From Clytia hemisphaerica (taxonomy: Eukaryota > Cnidaria > Hydrozoa > Leptothecata > Clytiidae): a stretch of DNA of 64,000 nucleotides. Numbering within the stretch: the stretch's first letter is position 1; every line of letters starts with the position of its first letter. The stretch is taken from assembly GCA_902728285.1 (NCBI GenBank), contig CACVBU010000971.1, positions 1,009,614 through 1,073,613 of the forward strand. The letters run 5' to 3'. The notes beneath the pieces were generated by a model. It was not told the DNA's origin, searched no databases, and worked only from the letters and a program-made list of their open reading frames with translations. This document shows, one piece after another, positions 20,526-32,232 of this stretch. The position numbers were made by a program, and so were the translations under genes.

Positions 20526-20921
20526 TGTACTAAAGTGTTCCTTCGGCTATACCTTTACTGATCGTATCTAGCGCCCTTCTAACGCCCAACTACGCCTTCC
20601 ACGCTCCACTGGGCAGCAACTTAGCAATTGCTGTCCAGCCCTCCTAAACTTTAGTGTTGTTTCGGCAGCGATCGGCGGCGGACCTGCTCAGGACATAGGT
20701 TTGTAAGTATCCTTTTCTTATTTATAACACGATTGTAGAGCGTTGTCATTATTAAATATTAGTTTATTGTAACTGCATAGTCTCCCGTTCCTGTCTGCAA
20801 ATAGGATTAGGTTCTACTCCCCTAGAATCCTTTAGCCCGCCCCTTTCGTAGTCTAGACTCACTCACCCACTGCGTCTTATTCGTCTGCTAGGCAAGCACT
20901 CGGATAAGGCTCTCCAGTACA
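20526..20921 (+). repeat. 3' LTR
   Basis: 396 bp, direct repeat of 14464-14857 with about five substitutions and a 2-bp insertion near its end; followed by AGTG. Confidence 0.95.
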
Positions 20922-21408
20922 AGTGTTAAAAAGAAAGGTTTTTACTTCTCGTTTATTTGAAAAAGTTTCTATTGTCTGATAATTACAGCTCTGACAAGAA
21001 TAATTTTCTCAGTTTTTCTTTGAAACAGAAAATTTCCCAAGCTTCTTCTTTCACGCAGGTTTTACAGCTGAGAAATATAGTGCACTAACTGAAAGGGTAC
21101 CTTTTCAGCCATTTTGAACTGCACTGTAAGGGTACGATTTTGAAAAGCAAATTTTGCGCGACACATACCGTCGTTTCGAAATCAAGTGCCCCCCCCCAGG
21201 GGACTTGATAAAATGATAAGAATAATTTGAGATTCAAAGTGCCAAAAAAATAGAGCAGCCAAGCCTCGGCCAAATTTTTATGGTTCTTATAAATAAAGAA
21301 TGGGTCTAAGTAACTCATAGTAAAACTTTCACTGTATTACACCATGGACATATAAAAGATCCATGATTACACAGTCAAAATCGTCAATCTGCTTATGCTA
21401 AACACGTT

Positions 21409-21921
21409 TTTTTATAAGAACAAACTATGTTTCATCTAACAAACAGATTTTCATACGACGCCATTTTGTAATTTTCGTGGGGAGATTGGTGAAGTCGGCG
21501 CTCGCTCCGTCTCTCTCTATTTGTTATGATTTCAACGCTTCTGATTGGTCGAGAGAAATTATTTGCAAGATTCTGATTGGTCCCGCTCAAACAATAATTA
21601 GAAACTTGAAAAGTAGCGCGAACAAAATGGGACATACATAGAACATAGAAAAAACGCCTGTCCTCTATCCAGCTACGCTATATCATATCCCTGGTAAGAA
21701 CATATGAGGCTTCGATGACGATGGCATAAATGCTAAAAACAAGTTTAGAATATTTTTAGGCTTTGAGGACTCTAAAACACCCAATTTCTTAGGAAAACGG
21801 ACAGAAATACTCACAAAATGGCGAAGTTAGGAACATTGTTGGTAAAATTTTCAGACTTAAAACTCAAAAAATTGAGAACATCTGAAGGCTTCGAAGATTT
21901 TGGATGTTCTAATAAAAAAAA
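21409..21921. repeat. TTCTTATAA repeat family, interrupted copy
   Basis: Starts TTTTTTTATAAGAACAAACT and ends near GGATGTTCTAATAAAAAAA, with the phrases AAGAACATATGAGGCTTCGATG and TTTTTAGGCTT inside. The same order is seen in the cleaner copy at 25758-25960; other fragments lie at 14176-14300, 22840-22970, 26340-26530 and 33780-33915. About 250 bp of other sequence lies inside this copy. Confidence 0.6.
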
Positions 21922-22544
21922 TAAGCGGACACTTACCAGTGGAAAGGAACTGGAGTAAAATTATAAAGCACAATTTCCTCTCCATCATAGACAATCAACC
22001 CAGCTTCACGTGAATGTTTACAGGTCACAATCAGTAAAAGTTAAAGTTCAACATAAAACTTTTTTATCACTTCGAAATTTCAACAGCCACTATAAAATAT
22101 TACTCAAGTCACTCTCTCGAAAATCTTTTTTCATTCATTTAGATCTAAGCTAACAAAAATCAATCCCAAAAACCTAGAAAAAAGCATTCAATAGTCCACA
22201 CAAGCACCATAGGGTGGAGGCGGAGTTTAGGTGTAAATGTCATCTTTAAGGAAGGGGTGAGTTTAGAATGAGATGTATTAAGATGTATAAAGACAGGTGG
22301 GATTTTAAAGTTAATACCATTTCTTTAATTGAGTAATTGCTCAAACAGATCATCAATAGGAAATTATGATAATTATGTCCGTTAATTATTTCAAACATGA
22401 ATAAACTAACTATTTTCAAGCAGTTGTAAACGATTACATGTTTTCAAAATAACATCAAAAATATTTGAAGCCTGCTTTTGGATGTTCTCTTAACATTCGC
22501 CTAGAAATGTTCTTAACATGTTCATATTTTTACCATTCTTTGAG

Positions 22545-22836
22545 TTTTACACCCCTGTGTCACAGACCCGGTGGACCCCCCACCCCAGTGGAAAATAGGC
22601 CAAAAAATCGTCCCCGGTGGAAAAAATATCCTGCAATTTCAACCCCACTGCGAAATTGCTCTATGATTTTATCCCCATTGAAAACTGAATGTAAAAAATT
22701 CCACCCAAAAACCATCCCCACTGGAATTTTCGAGCTGGAAACAATAGATTTTCTATCCCCATTGGCATTTTGATAGAGATTTTCATCCCCACTGAGGGAA
22801 AAAGTTCTACCGGGGCACTGAGACAGGGGTGTAGTT
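22545..22836. repeat. Dispersed repeat (copy 2)
   Basis: Relative of 13508-13745: ACACCCCTGTGTCACAGACC at the left, GAGACAGGGGTGTAG at the right, the two ends inverted to each other. Many CCCC-TGGAAA phrases lie between. Confidence 0.65.
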
Positions 22837-23081
22837 TTTCTACTGTCAATTTTCCTAAAAAAATGAGCATTCTAGAGTACTCAAAGCCTAAAAATGTTCT
22901 TAACTTGTTCATCATATTTTTGCCATCGAAGTTTTATGTTCTTATATAGTTTTTTCTTATAAAAGAACGGGTAAAGCATCCATACAAATCTGATATGCGT
23001 AATTTTCTTTATGCCAATGAACTCTTTGAAGCTTTTTTACAATGAGACAAATGGAGACAAGTCAGGAACAAAGTCTGAATC

Positions 23082-23225
23082 TTCCAATTAAGGGACACTC
23101 TAAAAAAGCGGACACCTCTGTTTTTTCCCCGGCTGTTTTTACTTTAATCAAATCTTCATAAAAAAGAGGTTTCCAAAAGGCGGACACTGGATAAGCACAC
23201 CCTCTGATTAGCAGACAATTTTTTT
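23082..23225. repeat. Degenerate copy of the GCGGACAC element
   Basis: Holds AAGGGACACTCTAAAAAAGC and GGCGGACACTGGATAAGC phrases that match the intact element at 47243-47425 in a diverged form. Confidence 0.5.
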
Positions 23226-23555
23226 GCACAAAATTACAAAAACCCTTGCTTCCCCAATCCAACAAGAAGACCTTTATTTTCTCAACCTGTAATTTAATCT
23301 TTGATTCACTAAGTTTACTGATTATTTCACAGGTTTTCAGCGATAAATTAGGATAGCTATATGGTTATACTGGCTTTTGTATGAACTGGAGTCGATTATA
23401 ATGCGTGTAATACAGTAGTATAGGCGTTATATGATAATACGATTATTGTTACGGGATTTAGTTTGTATAAACGATTGGAAGAATCCGGTATTCCGATCTT
23501 ATAGAATCCCCGGCTTGCTCAAAGCATAGTGATTAGGAGTGGGCTATGTATACAG

Positions 23556-24838
23556 GGTGATTTTTCAAAAAATGTCAAACTATATTTTTTTGAGGTCTAA
23601 GTTATAAGTGTAGACAGGATCAAATAGAATTTTTTAACAAAAATAAAGAAAAAAAATGTGGAAAGCCTTTTTGTAGACTAAGGTTTGTGCCCTCAAATCA
23701 ATCTTTTTCCATCTACCCAACTACCCAAATTATGTTGGAAATGAGACACACAGTGATTGAATTCCGCTCAAATTTGGCACATTCACTTCTCAGGGACAGA
23801 AATAAAGTATATATCAAAACATTTATTCGAGAAATATAAATTTGGACATTTTAGGCGTAGACCAAAGGCTTTACGCAGGCAAAAAAGAGGAAGGCTTGAC
23901 TATAAAGGCGAGAAAACATTCTTTCCTGCTTAAATTTAGCACATTACCTCTTCAGGTGAAGATTTGTCAGTGTAAATTGTGAAATCTTAAAAATTTTGTT
24001 TTTCCTACAGGGAGTGACTTCTCGTCCTAAATATATGAAAACTTGACAACCTATTATTTCTATGATCTTGAACAACAGAAAATCCATCAAAATTGTTTGT
24101 GAATTGTAAGCACTTCTTTTATATCTGAAATAATGTAAATCCTCGTAGATCTGCCGATAATTTGCTCTATTTGATAAAAACACTTTCCTTAATTTAGCAC
24201 CTCAGTGAAGTTCAGAAGACGTAAGAAAGGGATCTGAAAGCGGAAAATTGAAATTTTTGTACATGAATTTCGACTCTGAAAGGCTTCAAAACTGTTCTTG
24301 GATCAAGAATACCAATTTCTAGAGGGAATTTCAACTGAATTACACGATTTATGAATGAGCCCTAGCCCGTCTATATTTCCCCTTTTTTTACAGACATCGA
24401 AACAATTATTTACGAAATAACGAATTTACTTTGGGAAATATTCCCAGGATTCGTCAAGATAGATAACTGAGGGTAGGTATGCAAAACTTTAGGGCAAAAA
24501 TATCATTCCAAAGTTTTCTAGAGCTACCCAATCCTTTTTGCCCTTTTTGGGGTTTGGCGACGCTCTAAAACGTCCGATAATGAAATGTTTTAAATAATAC
24601 TGACAAAATGTTATCATTGTTATTCAAGGAGGACTTGTACCAAATTGCAGCAAAATTGAATGATTTTTAAGGTTTCCAGATCAAATTGGGAATTTTTTGT
24701 CATACTTTATATGAGGCTAATAGGGGGCCAGAAAAGGGGCTCCCACATTTTTTATATTTAAAATATCTCAAAAATTCTTTTTGATCCTGCCTAGATACGA
24801 TATGCCATACGGAGCTAAAGAAAATTTAGTTTGACATG
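23556..24838. repeat. Probable 1.3-kb inverted-repeat element
   Basis: Left end (about 23565-23635: ATGTCAAACTATATTT ... AGACAGGATCAAATAGAATT) is matched in reverse at the right (about 24765-24838: AAAATTCTTTTTGATCCTGCC ... AGTTTGACATGA). The frames inside have no recognisable domain. Confidence 0.5.
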
Positions 24839-25308
24839 ATTTGACGACTGGAATGATAACATCTGAATTTCCGTTGTTCTATCTCTGTCGTATTTGATGA
24901 GTATTTGATGATCAAGAAATCAATAATGTAGCATCTTTAATGGTAAATTTTATTGGTTTTTCGTTAATACTTACTTCTCAGTGCGTTTTAGACATTAATG
25001 ATATGCCCTTGATAATACACTTGCATTAAAAAATCATTGTAAAGGAAAAATCAACACTATCACTAAGAAATTTAAACATGCACAAAATGGCTGGGCTGAA
25101 AGAACTCAAAAATTTATGAGGTGCCTCGAAATGCATTCACAATATTTCAGTGTTGTGAAGGAAAATAAGAGAACATTTTCAAAAACTATCTACCGATAAT
25201 AAACTGAGTATCTTGATGTTCTTATAAAGCTCGGAGACAGAGATAGAACAGCAATTAACTGAAAAGACAATGTGGTACATATTCCAGCCGCAGCTTTCTT
25301 ATACTATG
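24839..25308. repeat. Second copy of the CTTTCTTATACTATG element
   Basis: Right end CCGCAGCTTTCTTATACTATG and the inner phrase GTTCTATCTCTGTCG match 6045-6748. The outermost left bases are missing, apparently replaced by the neighbouring repeat. Confidence 0.55.
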
Positions 25309-25309
25309 G

Positions 25310-26080
25310 AACGAGGGAAGTCTAGTAAAGAAACTTCTTGCTGATGTACGTGAAGCGTTCAAGCGAGTGTAATCATCACCTTTGGGTGTATTCACACTGT
25401 TGCTTGAAAGTTGCTTGAAATATGTAAACAAAGAATTTCATGATCTTCTCCTTTGTCTCTTATTATCTCAGTTTGCACGATCGCGTGATCATATCTCAAT
25501 CAAATTTCAAGCCAAAACCATTAATGATCTTGTTTTAATGGTAAAAGAATACTTGTATATAGATGTCATACATCCTGGTCATTGAATTCAACGTAACATG
25601 GGATTTCAGTTTCGTAAGCACGATTCTTTTTATGTAGTGTGATTTGATGGAAGTTTGCTAATTACCCTGATTACTTTGAATGTAAACTGAAGACGGATTT
25701 GATGGTTCTTTGCGTGTTTTTTTTTCTTTCAAGACAAAGTGAGGTACAGGTTTTTTTTTTATAAGAACAAACTATATAAGAACATAAGCCTTCGATGGCA
25801 AAAATAATAAGAATAAGTTAAGAACACTTTTAAGGTTTTGCGGAATGAAAGACACCCGAATTCTTATAAAATGGGCAAATATACTCACAAAATGGGGAAA
25901 ACAAGAACATATCAAAAACATTTTTAGGCTTCAAAAATGGTTGATGTTCTTATAAAAAAACGTGTGATGCAATATGTTCCGCTATTGGCTACATATACAA
26001 ATGTCACAAGGAAAGATGAAACTAGGGTGGGGTAAAGGATGTTTTTGTAGCAGATTATGTATAAATGAGTGGTAAATTTG
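25310..26080. other. Spacer upstream of lectin gene A
   Basis: No gene recognised. A 67-residue frame at 25382-25585 has no relative that I know. A clean TTCTTATAA-family copy with inverted TTTATAAGAACA ends occupies 25758-25960. Confidence 0.4.
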
Positions 26081-26081
26081 G

Positions 26082-26088
26082 TATAAAT
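26082..26088 (+). promoter_or_regulatory. TATA box of lectin gene A
   Basis: TATAAAT 87 bases before the ATG at 26175, leaving room for a 5' UTR of about 60 bases. Confidence 0.65.
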
Positions 26089-26174
26089 ACACCAAGCACC
26101 CGCTCAACAAGCATGACAATTTTCAGTTATCTCTAAGACATTCATTGAGGCTGACATTGAACAGAAATTTGAAA

Positions 26175-29100
26175 ATGAAGTTTTTTACCAATACATTATT
26201 ACTAGGGATCGCCTTTCTTTCTTTGGTGGTTGGTTTCGAGGGGAAGAAAAAGTCTTGTGAAGAATTTATTCAAGGTCGAGAAGGGACTCCTGTCTGTCGA
26301 GGTAAGCGGGTGTCTATCATCTAAGCTGATTCTGAGGTTTGGTTGTTCTTATTATTTTGGCACTTTGAGCCTTAAATTGTTCTTATCCTGTTCTTATTTA
26401 TTGGGGGTAATTGAGGTATTTCGAACCGTAAGTTGTGTGAGTGGAGTAATTTCAGGCTCAGATCATTGTTCTTAAATTGTTCTTTTTTGGGGGGATTTTG
26501 AGCCTCATTGTTCTTATAAATTTGTTCTTATAAAAGAAAAAAAAGTGTAATTCGAAAACGTTTTTAATCTTTAATTTTTATCTTTGTTTAATTCCAGGAG
26601 AAAATGTATTTTACGAGTTTTACCCACCACGCGCAGATTTTTTTAAAGCTGAACGAAATTGTGTGGCGAGAGGAGGACATTTGACAGATATAGTAGACGA
26701 AGAAGAAGCTGATTTCCTTCTTCAAGAAATGGAGAGCAGGTAAAGATGATCTCCTCCACTGTTGTTTTGAAAACTCATACATATTTTTCTATGTACAACA
26801 ATGCACAAGCTGGAATCGTCAGTTTACGTCAAACCTGTATTCTGGAGGTCACCAACATTCTGGGGGCCGCCAACATTCTTGGAGCCAATTACTGCAACGA
26901 TAGCATTTGACCCAACGTCCGTCCGTCCGTCCGTCTGTTACCAACTTTTCTCGAGATTGGCTCATTAGTTTTTTCTGATTTTTGGCACACAGATGCAAAA
27001 TGGCAATGCTCAAAATGTGACGGAGCCCGATGTGCCGGAAAAACTATCTTTTTGGCATTTTCTCGTGATTTTTTGCTCAAAGATGCGTATTAACAACGCC
27101 CAAAACATGGTTGCCGGAAAAACTATCTTTTTGGCATTTTCTCGTGATTTTTTGCTCAAAGATGCGTATTAACAGCGCCCAAAACATGGTTGAGTCCGAT
27201 TTTGAGAAAAAAATTTTCCAGTTGAAAATGCCGGAAATATGCCGGAAATCGCCGTTTTTCTGGATTTCCATTATGGACTTTTTCCTTCTAATTGGTTGTT
27301 TTTTCATTCAAAAACATTATTAATAGCAATGCCCACCATCACGCATGTTTTAATTTTCAATAAAATTGACTTTTGAAGCCGGAACTATTTAAAAATCACC
27401 GGAACAACCTACTTTCGCCGGAAAGATAGTATTTCTTAAATTTCTCGAGCTGTACTTTATATTTTTTTATGAAACTTTGCACACTGATGCAAAATAACAA
27501 TACCTAAAATGTGATGCAGCCCGATTTTCGAAAAAAAACTTTCCCGACCGAAAATGCCGGAAATATGCCGAAAAACTGTTTTTTTGGCATTTTCTCGAGA
27601 TTTTATCATTAGTTTTTTCTGATTATTTGCTCAAAGATGCGTGTTAACAATGCCCAAAACATGGCCGAGTTCGATTTTTGAGAATTTTTTTTCCGGCTGA
27701 AAATGCCGGAAATATGCCGGCAATCGCCGTTTTTCTGGATTTTCATTGGACTTTTTCCTTATAATTGGTTGTTTTTCATTCAAAAATATTATTAATAGCA
27801 ATGCCCACCATCAAGCATGACTTAATTTTCAATAAAATTGATTTTTGAAGCTCGAACTACTTAAAAATCGCTGGAACAACCTATTTTCGCCGGAAAGACA
27901 GTATTTCTTGAATTTCTCGAGCTGTACTTTATATTTTTTATGAAATTTTGCACACTGATGCAAAATGACAATACCTAAAATGTGACAGAGCCTGATCTTC
28001 GAAAAACATTTTATTCCGGCCGAAAATACCGGAAATATGCCGGAAAAACCGGTTTTTTGACATTTTCTCGAGTTTTTTCAGATTTTTTGCCCAAAACATG
28101 GCCTATTCGTATTTTTGAGCAAATTTTTTTCCGGCCGAAAATGCCAGAAATATGCCGGAAATCGACGTTTTTGCAGATTTTCATTGGACTTTTTCCACAT
28201 CTTTTTTTTTTTTTTTTTTTTTCACACAAAAACATTATTGATAATAATGCCCAACATCAAGCATGATTCAATTGTCAATAAAACTGATTTTTGCAACCGG
28301 AACTTTCTATTTTTTTCCACTCCCCTTCCCTCTCCCCCATGCAACAATCAATGATAAAATTTGATGCGTTATGCAATTTCGCTAAATGCTATATTTTCTG
28401 ACTGATGGTTTTCATTTTTCTCCTTATTGCTATCTAATTTTCATCATCAGATAGGTCCATTCAGCATCTAGCTTGTTGTAATCTGGAAGCACTGCACTAG
28501 TGTATATGTATAAGAATTGCGAAGCGCTCCAGGGAAGTCACTCGATTCGCAAGTTGCAAGCAAAATATCTATAGGGTCACACACTAGAAATTAGGCTTTC
28601 CCAGAAAAAAAATGAATATGTGGGGTGGAGGATATAACAATTTTCAGTGATTTACCCCCCCCGGACAAAGTGACTTTTGGCCCCCCGGACAACAGGTTTT
28701 ACCCCCCGGACAAGTATCAGTTGACCCCCCGCTATTATTTTTGGTTTTGCTTTTGCAGAGATATCGATCTAGCCTGGACAGGTTATAATGATCATGGATC
28801 AGGTGGTTCAGAAGAAAATACCTTCACATATATCACTGGAATTGAAGGGTATAACCCAGTCTTTGATGATACTATCATATTTTCATCTAATACTCAAATT
28901 AAAGACTGTGCTGCTCTAGAACTTGAAAATGATGAAAAATTCGAGGTACATAAGTGTGGTGGCAAAGAAATCATACATTCCATTTGCAAGTATAATTTTA
29001 TCCATGGGTCCATCATTTTTGTAACAGCCCCTCGGTTACCTGATAGAGAATCTACCGAGGGTTTTGTTATCATGGAGAATTGGGGTGCAGCAAGAGAAGA

Positions 29101-30362
29101 GTGTATGGCGAAAGGAGGCGATTTGGTCACTATTGGGTCAAGGAAAATGAACAATTTTGTAAAAGACCTTTTACAAAATATGTAAGTTGGTTGGTTACTA
29201 AAATTAATATTGTTTGGGTGAAATATATTTTAATGTGTGGGAACAAGCTAATAGGAGTTGAGGGCCCGGCAGGGGGCACTGACCTTGACGGCTGGCGGGG
29301 ATTCACCACTGGAGACTGTCGAATATGAATGCTTGATAAATTTAAGACTCAAAAAAATAAAAAAATCGAAAAAGTAGCAAAAATGACTAAAGTAGACGAA
29401 AAAAGGAAAAACTTTCTAATGTTCACACTGAAAACTGACCCTGTCAAATACACATTTTGAAAATTAGTAGATTGGGACCCTGTCAGATATCTTCAGAAGC
29501 CTAAAAAAGGGACCCTGACCAGCGAAACCTCCCCGTACCCAATTTGACCAAGAGATTCCAACCTGGGTGCTTTTTAAATCCGACCATTCCCCCACCTGCC
29601 CTGAGGGGTAAATAAAAAGCTAAATGGGCTTTTCCAGAAAAAAACCGTATACCCCCTGTTGAGGAGGTCCATTTCCGTTCCAAGGGGGTAAGGTTTGATA
29701 TGTGGCGGAATTCCATAGGGAGATACAAAAATCTGTCAAAAATAACTGGAATTCCATGGGGGTAGCCTTTTAAATCCTACTAAAATTCAGAATTCCAGAG
29801 GGGTTTAAGCCTGAAATTGCCTGGAATTCCAGGTGGTTGCAGCATTTCCAGCCACAAAGTGATGGACCTCCTCAACAGGGGGTATACGGTTTTTTTCTGG
29901 AAAAGCCCAATGTCGATTCAGCCATTCTTCTTCAGTCTCATGCTAGAATGAAACGTGAGGTTAATTATTTTTCTTTTTAGGAACATTCATGATGTTTGGG
30001 TCGGTCAATTTCACGATGTGTCAACACGAAAGTTCAAATGGGCTAGTGCTTCATATAGTCCCCATAGAAACTGGTGCACTGATGAACCCGCCATTGATGA
30101 AAGTTCGACAACGCCCGCGCCCGAACCAAGCGGCCAGTGTGTATTCTTCCTTGCTGGTCAAGGGTGTTTTGGAGTTAATTTGTGTGGCGGTCGTCAAGAC
30201 GATGGGGCACTTATCCTTGTTCCTAAACAATTTGTTTGTCAGATTGGAGGAACTGATTATACGGAAAAAGCTATGTTACGTGATTTGATCTCGGTTATCT
30301 TGCAGAAAACAAGTGAGATTAAAAAAGATTGCCAATCGTGCAGGAAGATATCAAGTCATTAA
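26175..30362 (+). CDS. Secreted protein with two C-type lectin-like domains (gene A)
   Basis: Four exons with GT-AG borders: 26175-26301, 26598-26739, 28759-29181, 29981-30362. Phases agree throughout (1, 2, 2), giving 357 residues. Exon 1 is a signal peptide followed by KKKSCEEF. The first lectin domain spans exons 2-3 (AERNCVARGGHL, DLAWTGYND as the WIGL-type core, KDCAAL, SICK). The second spans exons 3-4 (AREECMAKGGDLVTI, DVWVGQ, NWCTDEP, FVCQIGG). The calcium motifs EPN/QPD and WND of sugar-binding members are not clear, so carbohydrate binding is uncertain. No membrane helix follows. AATAAA at 30374-30379 lies 12 bases after the stop. It converges with paralogue B at 35295-39735, which has the same exon plan. 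Role inferred: extracellular recognition or defence lectin. Confidence 0.9.
26889..28300. repeat. Intronic repeat array rich in GCCGGAAAT
   Basis: The array fills most of intron 2 of gene A. A 79-bp direct duplication starts at 27034 and 27113. A larger unit of about 480 bp starts at about 27205, again at about 27686, and in part at about 28120. It opens with a GTCC microsatellite at about 26925. Relatives (TCGGGCTCCGTCAC, ATTTTGCATCATTGTG) occur at 46140-46700 and 48870-49100. Frames in it are repeat-derived. Confidence 0.8.
29626..29908. repeat. MITE with GGGCTTTTCCAG inverted ends (copy 2)
   Basis: 283 bp; the two ends are nearly perfect inverted copies for about 45 bp, from GGGCTTTTCCAGAAAAAAAC to GAGGAGGTCCA. 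Lies in intron 3 of lectin gene A; see 4270-4496. Confidence 0.85.
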
Positions 30363-30376
30363 CTTTCATTTTAAAT

Positions 30377-30542
30377 AAATCCCATTAATTTTTTCGTTCC
30401 TTTTATTTTCGCGCCTCTTATTTTCGCACATCTTGTAATATCTGGGATATTATTTTGAGTATTTCCGATGAAAAATATAAGTGAAGAGGGCAAAAAATAC
30501 ATGAAAACAGAAGTTAATTCACGCGAAAATTAATGGGATTAG
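30377..30542. repeat. Short inverted-repeat element in the lectin spacer
   Basis: AAATCCCATTAATTTTTTCG at the left and CGCGAAAATTAATGGGATTA at the right. Present also in the second duplicate (about 34334-34500), so it predates the duplication. Its left edge overlaps the AATAAA used by gene A. Confidence 0.7.
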
Positions 30543-31337
30543 GGTATTTGTTTTATGATTAGTTCTGTAAGGGTCACTTTTAAAAAGCGTACGCAATGAT
30601 TGCTTTTGTAACTATTCCATTGGTACAGCTGTTGAAAATGCTGAAATGTTATCAACTTCTTTGAGAAAACAGAGGGGGTTGAAAAATCAAGTTAAGGATT
30701 AAGGTGTTATTTCGATCTTAAGTCTCTCTTTACTATTTATTTATTATTAACTATTTATTGAGCATTGATTTCTGAAATATGATATAACAAGATATATCGC
30801 AAATAATCGATCATCAGCGCCAAAACAGCAAATTTTGAAATTCATCTCCCAAGTTTGCCCAAACTTTGGTCGACCCACGCTATAGCCCGGGAGCCACTTA
30901 TACTATAGCTTTTTGATAGACTGGATGGCGCTGATAAGTGACCCGGCGTAATTTGGCAGGCCTCATATTTTGGCTTTGCTTGATGTGTTAGCAAATACAT
31001 GCCACTAGATCCAGTCCCTTTTTGGAGAAAAACAAACAAAGAACCAATAGACCAATTTTTTCAAATTTTGGAGGTATTTTCTTGTTTTTTTTAGTTTCAT
31101 AAACTTTCATATAATTTTTGAAAATGAAAGTGAAAAAATTGAAGATGTCAAAATCCTCTACTTCACTGGATTCATCAGCGCCATCAAAATATCATCAAAA
31201 AGTTTAATCAGAAGTATACTCTAGTCTAACCACGCTACTGCTGTCCATGCCAAGTTTATAAAAAAGAAACAAAAAACGGCTAAAAATGTTTAAAAGTCTC
31301 CAAATCATTTGAAAATCATAGCAAAGATATGATTCCT

Positions 31338-31656
31338 TTATTTTTCCACTTCGTTCAAGGTATCGTTCACCAAATCGTTATTTGTTGACTCTTTGATTTG
31401 ACAAACAAACATTTTCTTATTGGGTGCGATGGTGGTTCCACATGGCTCCACCCTAATGCAACCTTTTCCGGTGCCTCTTCCACGGGGTTTTCCACCAACT
31501 ATGTAAGCCACGCATTGGTTAGGTGCTAAAGGGTCTGGGTTTAATGAAGGCTCTCCACGACACCACCTCTTAAATTTTGAGACTGCATTTCTCCAAAAGA
31601 ACTTCTTCTTTGAAGTATCATAATTCATTCCAATCCAAACTGGAGTATCGATATTC
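31338..31656 (-). pseudogene. Orphan copy of lectin gene B last exon
   Basis: Intact coding exon with acceptor (TTTTTTCAG at about 31657) and stop, encoding the second half of a C-type lectin domain (PVWIGMNYD, RWCRGEPS, FVCQIKES). It differs from the functional copy at 35295-35613 by two residues near the start. No upstream exons follow on this side; instead Polinton sequence begins about 70 bp away, so it has no gene to belong to. Confidence 0.85.
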
Positions 31657-31707
31657 CTGAAAAAATAACAATCAAGGCAAATTCAAATATAGGGAAAGTT
31701 GAAAAAC

Positions 31708-32232
31708 AGAGATATATGTTGGGGGATTCTGGGACACGCGCACGCGAACGCACACAAACGCACATACAGAAAGTGAGTAAAAGGGTGAAATTATCCTAAA
31801 AAATAGCGATAAAATCACGCTCTCAGTAAACTAAAGAGGGTACAGGTTTACCTCGGGTTCTGGGACACGCGCACACGAACGCACGCGAACGAACATACAG
31901 AAAGTGAGTAAAAGGGAAATTCCCGTACAGAAAGTGAGTAAAAGGGAAATTCCCATTCAATGACGTCATCGACACTTTTGCCCGCGCGACAAAAATGATC
32001 CGCGCGACAAAAATGATCCGCGCGACAAAAATGATCCGCGCGACAAAAATGATCCGCGCGACAAAAATGATCCGCGCGATTTGAAAAAATGCTGAGTTGT
32101 TAAAAATTTGAAAGGAATGAACTTTCAAATTTTGTTGAATATTTTGATGATTTGAAAATTTGTAAAGTGGTCAAAAATCGAAAAGGGAAATTCCCTAAAA
32201 GTTGTTAGTTGGAGGTTGAATCTATAATAAAA
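31708..32232. repeat. Repeat-rich left part of the Polinton insert
   Basis: Contains direct repeats of CATACAGAAAGTGAGTAAAA (near 31760, 31895 and 31925), followed by five copies of an 18-bp unit CCGCGCGACAAAAATGAT (31982-32079). It may be the sub-terminal region of the Polinton, whose known ends can carry tandem repeats; this is inference. Confidence 0.6.

Larger units (their letters stand above)
14464..20921 (+). mobile_element. LTR retroelement with envelope-like gene but no gag or pol
   Basis: A 6.46-kb unit bounded by two direct LTRs of about 395 bp (14464-14857 and 20526-20921). Each begins TGTACTAAAG and ends CCAGTACA, with AGTG target duplications outside. A Lys-type primer site follows the 5' LTR and a purine run precedes the 3' LTR. 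The LTRs differ at about five bases and one 2-bp indel, so insertion was recent. In the 5.67-kb interior I find no gag nucleocapsid CCHC box, protease DTG, reverse transcriptase YxDD or integrase HHCC in any frame. The coding content is an envelope-like gene (16072-18418, broken) and two smaller frames (18802-19341, 19964-20254). It cannot move alone and would need a partner for replication proteins. Whether gag-pol was deleted or this is a stable non-autonomous lineage cannot be told here. Confidence 0.92.
14314..21202. mobile_element. MITE copy split by the LTR element
   Basis: 14314-14463 carries the left half of the GCACTGTAAGGGT family (CCCGGGGAGGGGGCACT end) and 20926-21202 the right half (ACACATACCGTCG, then AAGTGCCCCCCCCCAGGGG). 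The two halves flank the retroelement exactly at its 4-bp duplication, showing that the MITE was there first. Confidence 0.8.
30068..31707. repeat. Segmental duplication, left copy
   Basis: 1640 bp that recur at 34022-35664 with roughly 1-2% differences by eye. It contains most of gene A's last exon, the convergent spacer and a full copy of gene B's last exon. At the left border both copies begin AAACTGGTGCACTGATGAAC; at the right both end GGGAAAGTTGAAAAAC. Confidence 0.93.

Noticed and set aside
21920..22030. Possible minus-strand exon (VTCKHSREAGLIVYDGEE) with a GTAAGTGT donor
   Set aside because: No acceptor precedes it, a stop lies just upstream in frame, and no family is recognised; it could be a missing upstream exon of the Ig/FN3 gene but cannot be supported.
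31823..32128. Repetitive protein with ARIIFV repeats on the minus strand
   Set aside because: It is only the translation of the 18-bp tandem repeat beside the Polinton.
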